Part shown: in pieces, positions 1-9,362 of the stretch
Numbering within the stretch: position 1 is the first letter of the stretch
Layout of the letters: the number at the start of each line of letters is the position of its first letter
DNA from: Solirubrobacterales bacterium
Lineage (GTDB): Bacteria > Actinomycetota > Thermoleophilia > Solirubrobacterales > JACPNS01
Reading direction: 5' to 3'
NCBI GenBank assembly: GCA_016185345.1
Contig: JACPNS010000022.1
Location: 116,328-180,327, forward strand
Length of the DNA stretch: 64,000 bases
The notes under the pieces: generated by a model
Seen by the model: only the letters and a program-made list of their open reading frames with translations
Told to the model about the DNA's origin: nothing
Database searches by the model: none
Translations under genes and position numbers: made by a program

Positions 1-925
1 GCGGCGGCGCGCCGTCATATCCGGCGGTGACGTTGATCGCGTCGATCACCCGGTTGCCCAGGCGCGCGGTCGCGAATTTCAACAGCTCGACATCGTTGCG
101 CGGCGGAGGCTCGTCGGCGATCAGCTCGTTCGCGGCGTCGACGCGAAACTTGGCCTTGACGGTGCGTGCCGGCGGGCCGCGTCGGAGCCACGCGAGCTCC
201 TTGCGAATCAGCGCTTGGCGGCGAGTCTCCTGCGCGGACTCCTGGCGATCGCGCTCGGCGCGAGCCAGAACGTACGCTGCGTATCCGCCCTCGTACTGAT
301 GGACCGCTTCGCTTTCGACCTCCCAGGTCTGCTCAACGACAGCATCGAGAAACCAGCGATCGTGGGTCACGACCAGAAGCGTTCCGTTGCGAGCGGAGAG
401 GTGGCGCGCGAGCCAGTCCACACCCTCGACGTCCAGGTGGTTTGTCGGTTCGTCGAGCAACAGCAGCTCGGGGTCATCGATCAGTGTGCGGGCAAGCGCA
501 ACGCGCCTGCGCTCGCCGCCAGAGAGCGTGCCGACCGGAGTTTCAAGTCCTTCGGGAAACCGCGTCAGGTCCACCCCGCCGAGCAGACCGTCGAGCACGT
601 TGCGGAACTTCGAGCTGCCTGCCCATTCGTGTTCTGCACGACCGCCGATCAGCACGTTCGCGACTGTGTGCCCGGGATCGAAGTCGTCCCGCTGGTCGAG
701 CAGCGCGAGTGTGAGACCAGATGTGCGGGTGACGCTGCCGCGGTCGGGAGTCTCGTCGCCAGAGATCAGTCGCAGCAGAGTGGACTTGCCCTGACCGTTG
801 CGTCCGACAAGCCCGATGCGCTCCCCCGCGTTCAGGCCGAGCGTGACGTCAGTGAGGATCGGCCGACTGGCGTACTCCTTCGAGGCGTCTTTGAGGTTGA
901 CGAGATTTCGTGGGGCTGCTGACAT
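1..925 (-). CDS. ABC-F family ATP-binding protein, 3' end beyond window
   Basis: Translation on the minus strand from the ATG at 923-925 begins MSAAPRNLVNLKDASKEY and continues to the window edge (308 residues visible). I see a first nucleotide-binding domain with Walker A GRNGQGKST, signature LSGGERRR and Walker B LLLLDEPTNHLD, then the Arg/Lys-rich linker typical of ABC-F proteins; the second ATPase domain lies outside the window. There are no membrane segments, so it is a soluble ABC-F ATPase (ribosome-associated translation or antibiotic-resistance factor, Uup/EttA-like by family), not a transporter. It is divergent from the secreted peptidase at 1101. The exact ABC-F subfamily cannot be set from the half that is visible. 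Confidence 0.93.
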   Translation of the reverse strand, partial: MSAAPRNLVNLKDASKEYASRPILTDVTLGLNAGERIGLVGRNGQGKSTLLRLISGDETPDRGSVTRTSGLTLALLDQRDDFDPGHTVANVLIGGRAEHEWAGSSKFRNVLDGLLGGVDLTRFPEGLETPVGTLSGGERRRVALARTLIDDPELLLLDEPTNHLDVEGVDWLARHLSARNGTLLVVTHDRWFLDAVVEQTWEVESEAVHQYEGGYAAYVLARAERDRQESAQETRRQALIRKELAWLRRGPPARTVKAKFRVDAANELIADEPPPRNDVELLKFATARLGNRVIDAINVTAGYDGAPP

Positions 926-973
926 GCGGCCATGGTCGCAGCCCGCGATCGCCATACCCAAAATCGGTTTACA

Positions 974-995
974 TAAGTAACTCTTTGGTTACTAA
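974..995. promoter_or_regulatory. Inverted repeat in divergent promoter region
   Basis: The 175-bp spacer between the divergent ABC-F and peptidase genes is locally AT-rich and holds AGTAAC (976-981) and GTTACT (88 bases into the line, 988-993), a perfect 6-bp inverted repeat with a 6-nt spacer, nearly 8 bp if extended. Its place suggests an operator for one or both genes; no regulator is identified. Confidence 0.35.
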
Positions 996-1100
996 TAAAG
1001 CAGTAATCTACCCCCCGGTTAGAGAAATAGACCCGGCATCAACGCATCGAGAGTTCGGAACTCTTCGCGGTGAGCCACTTTCATCGGGGAGATGATTCAT

Positions 1101-3617
1101 ATGCGCAAGAGCCTCATGCTCATCTGTGGCGTTCTGATGGCACTTGCAGTGCCAACGACCGCCAACGCAGCCATCAGCACTGTCTTCAACGACGCAGCAG
1201 CGCCGTTGTCATGCACCGTGCAGCCAACGACCAACTACCGCTTCTGCGGCACTTCGGCCGGCACAACTGTTCCAAGCTTCGACGGCACGCCGATCGACGT
1301 CTCGGTCTCATTCCCGGCGGACGCCGGCGGGGCCGACAACAACTTCCCGCTCATGGGGATCTACCACGGTTGGGGCGGAACCAAGATCCTCCCGTCCAGC
1401 TCGCAGACCTCACGTTGGCTCGCACAGGGCTACGCGGTGGTCAGCATCACCGACCGCGGTTGGGGTGGATCCTGCGGCGGCCCCAGCAGCACTCCAAAGG
1501 CCGCGCCGTGCACGAGTGGATACATCCACCTGATGAGCAACGCGTCCGAAGTTCGTGACGCGCAGTATCTGATGGGCATGCTCGCCGATGACGGCGTGAT
1601 CGACGGCCAGAAGATTGCCGCAATGGGCGGCTCATACGGCGGAGCGATGTCGGCTCAACTCGCGACGCTGAAGGACCGCACGCAGCTACCCGACAACTCG
1701 CTCGTGCCGTGGGAAAGCCCCGCGGACGGGCTGCCAATGACGATCGCGGCGGCGCTCCCGGAGTACACCTGGAGCAACCTGCCCCAGTCGCTCATGCCCA
1801 ACGGCAGCGGGTTTGACTACGTCACTGCCAGCCCGTACCTCGGACCCAATGGCGACCGCCGCGTTGGCGTTGACAAGCAATACTGGAACGGCCAGCTGAA
1901 CCTGGCCGGCTCTCTGCTTGGTTACTACGCGCCAGAGACAGGACCGGGATTTCCCGACCAGACCGCCAACATCAAGCGCTGGTTCCAGTTGATCAGCACG
2001 GGTGGTCCCTATGACAACAACGCCGAAGTCGATGCGATGCTCAACGAGCTGCAGACCAACCACAGCTCGGCCGGCGTTGACGATTCGGTCGCGCCCGCAC
2101 CGATGCTCTTGAGCAGCGGCTGGAACGACGACCTCTTCCCGGTCAGCGAAGCGCTTCGTCTTTACAACAAGGTCCGCAGCAACAACTCGACTACGCCGGT
2201 GAAAATCTACGGGATGGATTACGGCCACGCGCCGCGCTCGAACGGCCCGACCGTTGACGCCGCGGCATTCGGCGCCGACTTCGCGGGTCTGATGGCGGCG
2301 CAGAACGCCTGGGTCAACTATTACGTCCAGGGCATTGGATCCGCGCCCGCCGACCAGTTCGGCGGAGTGACGATCGCAACCAGCAAATGCTCGGGAACCA
2401 CCCGCGTTGCCGGTGACGTCTCGACTGCATCCAATTGGGCAAACCTCGCAGTCGGCGACGTGACGATCGCCGGTTCTGCTGCACAGACGATCGTTCCGGG
2501 CACAAACCCGGCGTCGCAGTTCACCAGCGGCACCGTCTGCGCCAACTCAGCAAACGCCAACAACACTGCTGGTGCTGCCACCTACGAGTCACCGGTTGTT
2601 TCGGGCGGCGGATACACGCTGGCCGGATCACCAAGCGTGGACGCAACACTCACGGTCAACGGTGCGAACGACCAGATCGTGTCGCGTCTCTACGACGTGG
2701 ACACGACAACCGACCCGGTCAGCCAGAAGCTGATCGCGCGCGGCGTCTACCGCCCGGTCTCGGTTGGAGACGGCCCGTCACGCGAGTCGTTCCAGCTCTA
2801 CCCACAGGCGTGGAAGGTCAACGACGGACACAAGCTCAAGCTCGAGTTGCTCTCCTCGGACTCGCAATACATGCGTCCGTCGCAGAATGTGACGCAGAAG
2901 CCGATCACGGTTCAGGACCTGACGCTGAACGTCCCGACCCTCGACGACGTCGGCGATGCTGACGGCGCCGTGGGCGAGCCGCAGCCAAGAACTCTTGCTG
3001 CCGGTTTCGACTTCACCGCTGACGCGTTGAACTCAGATGTGGTCGCACCGACCACGACCGACAACGTGCCCGCAACCAGCGCCACGCCGGTCAGCGTCAC
3101 GTTGACGGGCTCAGACATCGGAATCTCCGGCGTCGCGGCGACCTACTACACGCTCGGCGCAGCGCCGGCCACGCCGACCAACGCCAGTGCGCTCTACAAC
3201 CCGTTCAGCAAGCCAGTCCTACAGAACGGCGAGAAGATCAAGTACTTCTCGGTGGACCGCAGCGGCAACGTCGAAACGGTCAGGGAGTCGATTGCGGCAT
3301 CGGTCGTTCCGGCGATTCCGGCCGTTCCGGTCGTGCCCGTCCCGGCGAAACTCTCGGTCACGGCCAAGCGCAAGGGCACTGTGAAGATCGGCAGGACGAT
3401 CAGCCTGACGCTCAGCTCGAAGGCGGCCGGCGTGAAGGTCTCCAGCGTCAAGTACTCCTACAAGTGGACCGCGGGCAAGAAGACCGTCGGCAAGAAGTCG
3501 AAGCTCAAGCTCACCAAGAAGATGAAGGGCAAGAAGATCAAGGTTGTCGTCACGGCCAAACGGGCCGGTTACAAGACCGGCACCAAGACCGTCACGATCA
3601 CTTCGAAGTTGAAGTAG
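1101..3617 (+). CDS. Secreted X-Pro dipeptidyl-peptidase (S15)/CocE-type hydrolase
   Basis: A serine hydrolase predicted to be exported: Met-Arg-Lys then a hydrophobic stretch ending in ANA-A gives a signal peptide in the first ~25 residues. The nucleophile elbow GGSYGG places the catalytic Ser near residue 178, with Asp in SSGWNDD and His in YGHAP completing a triad as in S15/CocE enzymes. A C-terminal beta-sandwich region follows, then a bacterial Ig-like segment and a very Lys-rich tail (about residues 755-838) of the kind that binds cell wall or matrix. An in-frame ATG lies 9 bp upstream (1092), but GGGGA at 1087-1091 is spaced properly only for the ATG at 1101. Substrate (Xaa-Pro peptides or an ester) is not determinable. 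Confidence 0.87.
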   Translation: MRKSLMLICGVLMALAVPTTANAAISTVFNDAAAPLSCTVQPTTNYRFCGTSAGTTVPSFDGTPIDVSVSFPADAGGADNNFPLMGIYHGWGGTKILPSSSQTSRWLAQGYAVVSITDRGWGGSCGGPSSTPKAAPCTSGYIHLMSNASEVRDAQYLMGMLADDGVIDGQKIAAMGGSYGGAMSAQLATLKDRTQLPDNSLVPWESPADGLPMTIAAALPEYTWSNLPQSLMPNGSGFDYVTASPYLGPNGDRRVGVDKQYWNGQLNLAGSLLGYYAPETGPGFPDQTANIKRWFQLISTGGPYDNNAEVDAMLNELQTNHSSAGVDDSVAPAPMLLSSGWNDDLFPVSEALRLYNKVRSNNSTTPVKIYGMDYGHAPRSNGPTVDAAAFGADFAGLMAAQNAWVNYYVQGIGSAPADQFGGVTIATSKCSGTTRVAGDVSTASNWANLAVGDVTIAGSAAQTIVPGTNPASQFTSGTVCANSANANNTAGAATYESPVVSGGGYTLAGSPSVDATLTVNGANDQIVSRLYDVDTTTDPVSQKLIARGVYRPVSVGDGPSRESFQLYPQAWKVNDGHKLKLELLSSDSQYMRPSQNVTQKPITVQDLTLNVPTLDDVGDADGAVGEPQPRTLAAGFDFTADALNSDVVAPTTTDNVPATSATPVSVTLTGSDIGISGVAATYYTLGAAPATPTNASALYNPFSKPVLQNGEKIKYFSVDRSGNVETVRESIAASVVPAIPAVPVVPVPAKLSVTAKRKGTVKIGRTISLTLSSKAAGVKVSSVKYSYKWTAGKKTVGKKSKLKLTKKMKGKKIKVVVTAKRAGYKTGTKTVTITSKLK

Positions 3618-3630
3618 TTCTGTTCGTGAG

Positions 3631-3658
3631 CCCGCTCGCGTCGCGAGGCGCGAGCGGG
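3631..3658. terminator. GC-rich hairpin between convergent genes
   Basis: CCCGCTCGCG (3631-3640) and CGCGAGCGGG (3649-3658) form a perfect 10-bp stem with an 8-nt loop just after the peptidase stop and at the end of the convergent small gene. There is no T-tract on either strand, so it is a probable bidirectional hairpin terminator of the actinobacterial type. Confidence 0.6.
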
Positions 3659-3659
3659 A

Positions 3660-3887
3660 CTACACGAGCAGTGAGATAGCAACGACGATCGCAAGCGCCG
3701 CCAGGAGGATCAGCAGGCCAAACGCCCTGAAGTCGCGGCGGGACGATCCTGCGTACGGCGGCGGATCCGGCCGCCGGGTCTTCGAGGACACGACGACGGG
3801 CTTGCGCCTGTCCTCCTGAACCGAATACCGGGGGTATTCCGGCTCTACTGAAACTATTTGTACTGGGGCCACGTATCGCTGTGTCAT
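3660..3887 (-). CDS. Small tail-anchored membrane protein
   Basis: A 75-residue protein with a polar, Pro/Arg-rich N-terminal 50 residues and one C-terminal hydrophobic segment (FGLLILLAALAIVVAISLLV) that ends the protein, so it should sit in the membrane with its N-terminus in the cytoplasm. It is not a family I recognise. It faces the S15 peptidase gene across the hairpin at 3631-3658. Coding status rests on composition and the clean transmembrane tail. Confidence 0.6.
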   Translation of the reverse strand: MTQRYVAPVQIVSVEPEYPRYSVQEDRRKPVVVSSKTRRPDPPPYAGSSRRDFRAFGLLILLAALAIVVAISLLV

Positions 3888-4060
3888 GCGTTTGTTTTCG
3901 ACGTGGCGCGTGGCGCGCCTGAGGCGGCCGTCGACGTTCCATGTAGACCCTTTGGAGATCCGATCGGACCGAGGCCAAGTGGTCGCGCAAGCAACTCTCC
4001 CGGGGCCGCAACGGCTGCCGCCAGGCCCATAGTCCGATTTCGATTCGTCACAATCTCCCC

Positions 4061-4516
4061 ATGAACCAAACTTATGAAGAGATCGTCGCGGACGTGCTTG
4101 AACTTCCGCTGCATCGCGCGGTCGGGATTGAACTGATCGACTCCAACGACCCGGCGCGGGGCATCTTCGTCGACACTGCCGAGCGAAACATCAATCCGCT
4201 TGGCTCGCTGCACGGCGGCGTCGTGCCGCTCCTGCTCGACGTCGCGAGCTACCTCGCCGCCGCTGAACTTTTCGAACCCGGCGCCAACGCCGTCACCGCG
4301 AGCAACAGTGTTTCGCTTCTGCGCCCGGTGCGCAAAAGCCAGCGCGTCAACGTGACTGCAGAGGTCGACCGCCTTGGGCGCAACGCCTTCTTCCTCACGG
4401 CGCGGGCGACTTGTGGCGACCAGCTCGTCGCAACCGGTCAGATCGTCAAGGCCGTCATTCAGGTCGAGGCCGAAGAAGGAGCCGTTGAAGCATCAGAGGT
4501 CTCGGCCACCGGCTAG
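4061..4516 (+). CDS. PaaI-type hotdog thioesterase
   Basis: A 151-residue single hotdog-fold protein. The pattern NPLGSLHGGVVPLLLDVASYLAA matches the PaaI/YiiD-like active-site helix (HGG followed by an acidic residue), and SVSLLRPVRKSQRVNVTAEV gives the following strands. Expected to hydrolyse acyl- or aryl-CoA thioesters. Its last 24 bp overlap the end of the convergent alpha/beta hydrolase gene. A second, unrelated-length hotdog thioesterase lies at 23821-24327. Confidence 0.85.
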   Translation: MNQTYEEIVADVLELPLHRAVGIELIDSNDPARGIFVDTAERNINPLGSLHGGVVPLLLDVASYLAAAELFEPGANAVTASNSVSLLRPVRKSQRVNVTAEVDRLGRNAFFLTARATCGDQLVATGQIVKAVIQVEAEEGAVEASEVSATG

Positions 4517-5233
4517 ATCCAGGGCCGCGACGAGAATCTCAGAAACCTCTTTGGGGTTGTCGAGCATCGTGAAGTGGTCGGAGTTTGTGACCGCGTGCGT
4601 GGTGACGTTCTCCTGGGCGACGATCTTCTCGATGTCCTCGCGGTCAAAGCCGATCGACTCGGCGTCGCCGCGCACGTAGTGGATCTCTCCGCGCGCGTCG
4701 GCCAGGCGAGCCGCGAGCGTTCCGTACTGCTCGAGGTGATCGAAGTAGCCGTTGATCACGGCGCGGTTCTGCTCGGGCGGAGTCTTTTGCATGTCGGTGA
4801 CGATCTCGTCGAGGCGCTCGGGGCGAATCAGCCCCTTCATCGATTCCGGAAAGCTCTTGGTCGTCGCGGCGTAGGCGCGCTTTGCCAGCGGAGGGACCCG
4901 CTCGAGGCGTCGCAGCAGGCGAACGCTGCGGTACTCATTGCGAAAGCGCAGGCAGGGATCGAGCAGGACAATCGGCCCGGTGAAGTTGTTGCGGGCGGCG
5001 ACCTCGATGAGGATGTTGGCGCTGAGCGAGTGGCCGGCGAGCATGTCGATGCGCTCTGCCGCTGCGAGCCTTTCGATCAGCTCGGCGTATTCGGTGGTTG
5101 CGTAGGTGAGGCCGGGTGGCGGCGCGTTCTGCGCGAAGCCCGGCGGGTTAGCGGCGAGGGTTGTGACTCCGTCGAGTTCAGCGACGAGATCTACGTAAGT
5201 CATCGCCGTACAGAAACCGCCCGGCAGAAGCAA
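4493..5233 (-). CDS. Alpha/beta hydrolase, start uncertain
   Basis: Alpha/beta-hydrolase fold with nucleophile elbow GHSLSA (Ser69), Asp in VRGDAESIG and His in SDHFTML; substrate unknown. The first usual start codon is a TTG at 5233, but the frame stays open upstream and continues with convincing hydrolase sequence (FELFERGTGGSRV before LLLPGG), so the real N-terminus is probably near 5284-5308. There the candidates are only CTG (5308) or ATT (5284), the latter directly abutting a perfect AGGAGG. This means either a rare start codon or a small indel at the 5' end. It lies downstream of the PhnA/YjdM gene on the same strand. Confidence 0.8.
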   Translation of the reverse strand: MLLPGGFCTAMTYVDLVAELDGVTTLAANPPGFAQNAPPPGLTYATTEYAELIERLAAAERIDMLAGHSLSANILIEVAARNNFTGPIVLLDPCLRFRNEYRSVRLLRRLERVPPLAKRAYAATTKSFPESMKGLIRPERLDEIVTDMQKTPPEQNRAVINGYFDHLEQYGTLAARLADARGEIHYVRGDAESIGFDREDIEKIVAQENVTTHAVTNSDHFTMLDNPKEVSEILVAALDLAGGRDL

Positions 5234-5312
5234 TACGCGACTACCCCCGGTCCCTCGCTCAAAAAGCTCAAACGCTCCCGAAATCCTCCTGTCGCCGAGC
5301 TCCGGCAGCGGC

Positions 5313-5663
5313 CTAAGCCTTCTTTACGACGCTCGACTTGAGCTGCATCGGTCCGAACCCATCGACCTTGCAGTCGATGTCGTGGTCGCCGACGCCATTC
5401 ACGAGGCGGATGTTGCGCACCTTGGTGCCGCGCTTGATCGGTCCGCCCGCGCCCTTGACCTTGAGGTCCTTGATCACAGTGACGGTGTCGCCGTCGGTCA
5501 GCGGCACGCCGGCGGCGTCCTTGATGACTGGCTCACTCGCGGCGGGCCCATCGGTTGCGATCAGCGACCATTCGTGCGAACACATCGAGCAGACCTGAAG
5601 GCCATTCAGCTCGTAGGTGTATTCGCTCTGGCAGGAGGGGCATGTCGGAGCTGTTTGATTCAC
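5313..5663 (-). CDS. yjdM: PhnA/YjdM family zinc-ribbon protein
   Basis: A 116-residue protein of the usual length and layout for the PhnA/YjdM family: an N-terminal zinc ribbon (CPSCQSEY, then CSMCSHEW) followed by the conserved C-terminal beta-barrel with [14 protein letters not shown] and [14 protein letters not shown], ending [11 protein letters not shown]. Historically linked to phosphonate use, but the biochemical role of the family is not settled and no phn genes are nearby. It may be co-transcribed with the downstream hydrolase. Confidence 0.92.
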   Translation of the reverse strand: MNQTAPTCPSCQSEYTYELNGLQVCSMCSHEWSLIATDGPAASEPVIKDAAGVPLTDGDTVTVIKDLKVKGAGGPIKRGTKVRNIRLVNGVGDHDIDCKVDGFGPMQLKSSVVKKA

Positions 5664-5714
5664 GGCGTAAGAGTAAATGAAGCAAATATCGCGATTTCAC
5701 GCCGTAAATCGAGA

Positions 5715-6214
5715 TTTGCAGTAATCGCAATCGCGAGTAACGGTGCTCAGGCAACTGCTTTTGGCTGGCTAAATGTATTCCGAAGATTCACCCACATACT
5801 GGCCGGTACGTGGATATTGGAATCGGCGTTGATAGGAAATCAGGGAGCAAGTACGGGACCTACTGGACGATGGTGCTCGGCGGGAACAACCCCGCGGCGC
5901 CGAAGGTGACCGTCACCTGTCCGTACTCAGAGCTTTATGCCGCCCCGGTGCCCGTTGCTGAGGCGCCCGGTGCTGACGCTGGAGCGAAGACCGCCATCGT
6001 GACTCAGGTGAAGCGTCGCGGTGGTGGTCGTTTCAAGGTGGTGGGCAAAGTGACGCCGGCCGCGAAGGGCACGCGAGTCAAGCTCACGGTTAGGCGTGGC
6101 AAGAAGTCGCGTAGCTACACGGTGAAGACGGATTCGGCTGGGACCTTTAGTAAGACTGTGCGGGCGCCGGGTGGTTCGGGGAAGGTTCGGGTTTTGGCGA
6201 AGCCATTGACGTAA
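5715..6214 (+). pseudogene. CAP/SCP-domain secreted protein, decayed
   Basis: The frame open from 5810 starts abruptly inside a CAP (SCP/PR-1) domain: DIGIGVDRKSGSKYGTYWTMVLGG is the last strand of that fold. Just upstream, in a different frame, NGAQATAFGWLN and THILAGTW match the preceding CAP motifs (GW-N-S-P-x-H-x-x-I-L). A frameshift near 5808-5812 therefore separates them, and everything 5' of about 5715 is lost. The 3' part encodes a basic beta-sandwich tail (VTPAAKGTRVKLTVRRG) like those on other secreted proteins here. No signal peptide or start remains. Confidence 0.7.
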
Positions 6215-6230
6215 CGCGCGGCCACCCTCC

Positions 6231-9200
6231 TCATGCCACCGCAACGCTCCGCGCAATCTCAAACAGCTCCTCAGGCATTGGCCGAGGAAGCCTCCAAGTG
6301 AACTGAACAGGCCGCTCCCCCGAGTGGCGGACGTAGGTCGCCGGCCCCAGGAACGTGTACGGAAGAGTCCTGAATGCGTTCTTCTTTCGCTCCCGCACGA
6401 ACAGCAAGATGCTCGAGTCTCGTTCCGCATGGTTGATGTATCGCTGAACGGTCGGAGTGCCGGGGTGCTGAGACGACTGCGACTCCCAATGGAACAGCGA
6501 ACGATTGATCGCAAAATCTCGATAGAGCGTGGTTGGCGAGTAATCCTTCTCGTTCTTTTTAAGGTCGATGAAGAAGGCATCCGCGTTCGAATTCTTCGAC
6601 CAGAGAATTCCCTCGCGCGTCGGAGGTGGCGAAACCTCACTTCCGTACGCGAGCGCGGCGACGATTTCGTTTCGTGTGTATTGCGCATGGAGCGTAAGTG
6701 GGATGTCGGCACGGAGCCCGGATGGCTGACCGAGAGTTGCCGAGCGAGCATCCAAGAGCTCAAGAATGCTGACCAGCTCTTCTCGAATCGCTTGCTCACT
6801 CCAGAACGCGCCTGCGAAATCCTGCATCGAGTCAAATCCACTGTCGCCCGAACCGAGCCCCCAGGCCAACATTGTGAACAGCCTTCGGTCGCGTTCGTCG
6901 AGTCTCTTGAGGAACGGGGGTGCTGAAGATCTAAGCCATTTGGAGTACTTCGCGACGCGCTCGGGATCGTCGATGTGAAGAAGGCTTCTAGCTGTCGAGT
7001 CGAACTTGCTCTGAATCGCCGACAGCGCTTCACTGCCGGCTAGCCCTGCATCGCGACGAAGCTTCGCCCAGGAACCGCGGCGATACAGATCCTCAGGCTC
7101 TATCGCCTGCTGGGCGAGAAAGTCGCCGAGCTCGACTTCGGGACTGCGTTTGAGCTCCGCAACGAGCACGGCCCATTTCGTGCGGCTCGCAGCCTGCTTC
7201 AAGTTCTCGACAACCAGCTCCGTGCTCTGCCTGTCGAAGTCAATTGTGCACCCGGACGGCAAGAACGGAAATCCAGACTCGACCTGTTCTCGCATCGGGC
7301 CATGCCGCACGTCCACAATCGCGCGCAGACGATCGTCAAACCGAAACTCACGTCGCTGCTGCCCGATCATGTCGATCACGGTCAGGTGGCTCTTGCCGTC
7401 GGCGGTGCGAAGGCCTCGTCCCAGCTGCTGGGTGAACACCGTCGCGGACGACGTGGGTCGAAGCAAAAAGATTGTGTCCACGTCCGGCACATCGACCCCC
7501 TCGCCAAGCACGTCGACAGAAAAAACGCACCGGATACTCCCTGCGCGCAGTCCGGCGAGAACCTTTGCGCGTTCTTCCTGCGGAGTGTTTCCGTCTACCG
7601 AAACACTCGGCAATCCGGCGTCTGTGAACTCTCGAGCCATGAACGCAGCATGTTCGACAGACACGCAGAACCCGAGCGCGCGCATCGTCTCCGGCTTGTA
7701 CACGATTCGCTGGATCGAGTTGAGCAACTTGGAAACGCGCGCCTTGTCGCCGGTGTATACATCGCTCAGCTCGGCCGCGAGGTAGCCGCCACGCCGCCAG
7801 GTCACCGACGACAAGTCCGTGCCATCGGCAATGCCGAAGTACTGGAACGGGACGAGAAATCCCTCGTCGATGGCCTCCCACAGGCGCAACTCAACCGCGA
7901 TTCGATTGTCGAACCATTCCGTCACGTCTTGACCGTCCATGCGCTCTGGAGTCGCGGTGAGACCAAGCAACTCGCGCGGTTCCAAGTGATTCAGTAGTCG
8001 TTCGTACGAAGGTGCTTTTGCGTGGTGGAACTCATCCACGATCACAACGTCGAATTCCGTTGGATCGATACTCGCCAGCCGATCTTTGCCGAGCGAGTTG
8101 ATCATTCCGAAAACGTGGCGACCAGATACGCGACGGCCGCCCCCGTGGATGCCGCCAAATGAGCCATCACGCAGCACGGCTCGAAACGTCGCCAACGACT
8201 GCTCGATGATCTGCTCGCGATGGGCCACGAACAGGAGCGAGAGATCCTCGCCGTACTGAGCGCAAAGCTGCTTGTAGTCAAGTGCCGCGACTACCGTTTT
8301 GCCGGTTCCGGTGGCCGAGACGACCAGGTTCCGGTGGCGATCATGTCGAGTCCGCTCCACCGTCAACGCCTCGAGCATCCGCTCTTGGTAATCGCGCGGG
8401 ATGACATCGAGGCCGGCGAACGAAATCGGAATCACCTCGCCACTGGCGCGCCGCAAGTTGCCGTCCAATGCCTTTTCGAACTGCTCGCCGTTGACCTCGG
8501 GGTCGTAGTCGACGAAGTACTCGGATTCCCAGTGGCTTTCGAACGTCATCTGGATGCGGTCCAGAAGATGTCCGGCGTCGGTTTCGGAGAGCCGAACGTT
8601 CCACTCAAGCCCGTCGAAGAGAGCTGTGTGCGAGAGATTCGAAGAGCCGACGAAAGCCGTGTTCAATCCGCCTTCGCGATGGAGCAGCCACGACTTGGCG
8701 TGAAGTTTCGTAGTACGGGCATCCATCGCAACCTTGACCTCGGCCCCGACCTCAACCAGCGCATCGACGGCGTCCTTCTCTGTCGCCCCCATGTAAGTGG
8801 TGGTGATCACTCGCACTCGACCGCCCCTGCTTACGAGCTCCTCAAGCGCGGGCCGGATGTGTCGAACGCCTGACCAAATCACGAACGCGCAAATGAGGTC
8901 TACGTCTTTCGCCGACTCGAGCTCCGCCTTGAGCTCGGATCCAAAGTTGGGCTGCCCGGACGCGTTAACGAGCAGATCGCTCTGACTGAACGGTGTAGCC
9001 GGAAGCGCCGGGAGTGGCTCGAAATCTCCCAGCGGAGACTTCCGCTTGATTCCGACGAGCTTGGCCGGAGGTACTTCGACGCCGTCCTCGGGACCCAGCT
9101 CGGGGACCTTGTCCAGCAACTCGTTTACAAGGGTTGCGATCGCCGCCGGATCCTCATCCAAATCGATGAGGATTCTGCGCAGCTCATTCTTCAAATGAAT

Positions 9201-9332
9201 GGCAAGTCGCTCCGGCGCCTCGGACTCGCCCAGGGGCGACTCGACTACGGCGTCTGCGTCCATTGAGGCAAGAACGCGGCGAAGGCGGCGGGTGACGAGC
9301 TCGTCCCGAGGCCCTGGACTTAGCGACTCCAT
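6231..9332 (-). CDS. PLD-nuclease / SF2 helicase / DUF3427 protein
   Basis: A 1033-residue soluble protein. Residues ~110-270 form a phospholipase-D-like nuclease domain with one HxK motif (LHAKSWLL, H211/K213) and GSSNLS. Residues ~310-690 are an SF2 helicase: Walker A SATGTGKT (K346), Walker B DEFHH (433-437), LGLTATP, and motif VI QQLGRGLR. The rest matches the DUF3427 region, whose end (residues ~900-1010) resembles a DNA/base-recognition module. This architecture is common in bacterial defence and DNA-repair contexts. It stands alone here between a dead CAP gene and a secreted protein, with no methylase partner. Confidence 0.88.
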   Translation of the reverse strand: MESLSPGPRDELVTRRLRRVLASMDADAVVESPLGESEAPERLAIHLKNELRRILIDLDEDPAAIATLVNELLDKVPELGPEDGVEVPPAKLVGIKRKSPLGDFEPLPALPATPFSQSDLLVNASGQPNFGSELKAELESAKDVDLICAFVIWSGVRHIRPALEELVSRGGRVRVITTTYMGATEKDAVDALVEVGAEVKVAMDARTTKLHAKSWLLHREGGLNTAFVGSSNLSHTALFDGLEWNVRLSETDAGHLLDRIQMTFESHWESEYFVDYDPEVNGEQFEKALDGNLRRASGEVIPISFAGLDVIPRDYQERMLEALTVERTRHDRHRNLVVSATGTGKTVVAALDYKQLCAQYGEDLSLLFVAHREQIIEQSLATFRAVLRDGSFGGIHGGGRRVSGRHVFGMINSLGKDRLASIDPTEFDVVIVDEFHHAKAPSYERLLNHLEPRELLGLTATPERMDGQDVTEWFDNRIAVELRLWEAIDEGFLVPFQYFGIADGTDLSSVTWRRGGYLAAELSDVYTGDKARVSKLLNSIQRIVYKPETMRALGFCVSVEHAAFMAREFTDAGLPSVSVDGNTPQEERAKVLAGLRAGSIRCVFSVDVLGEGVDVPDVDTIFLLRPTSSATVFTQQLGRGLRTADGKSHLTVIDMIGQQRREFRFDDRLRAIVDVRHGPMREQVESGFPFLPSGCTIDFDRQSTELVVENLKQAASRTKWAVLVAELKRSPEVELGDFLAQQAIEPEDLYRRGSWAKLRRDAGLAGSEALSAIQSKFDSTARSLLHIDDPERVAKYSKWLRSSAPPFLKRLDERDRRLFTMLAWGLGSGDSGFDSMQDFAGAFWSEQAIREELVSILELLDARSATLGQPSGLRADIPLTLHAQYTRNEIVAALAYGSEVSPPPTREGILWSKNSNADAFFIDLKKNEKDYSPTTLYRDFAINRSLFHWESQSSQHPGTPTVQRYINHAERDSSILLFVRERKKNAFRTLPYTFLGPATYVRHSGERPVQFTWRLPRPMPEELFEIARSVAVA

Positions 9333-9362
9333 TCGGCGGAGCCTACCGACGCATCGTCCGCC

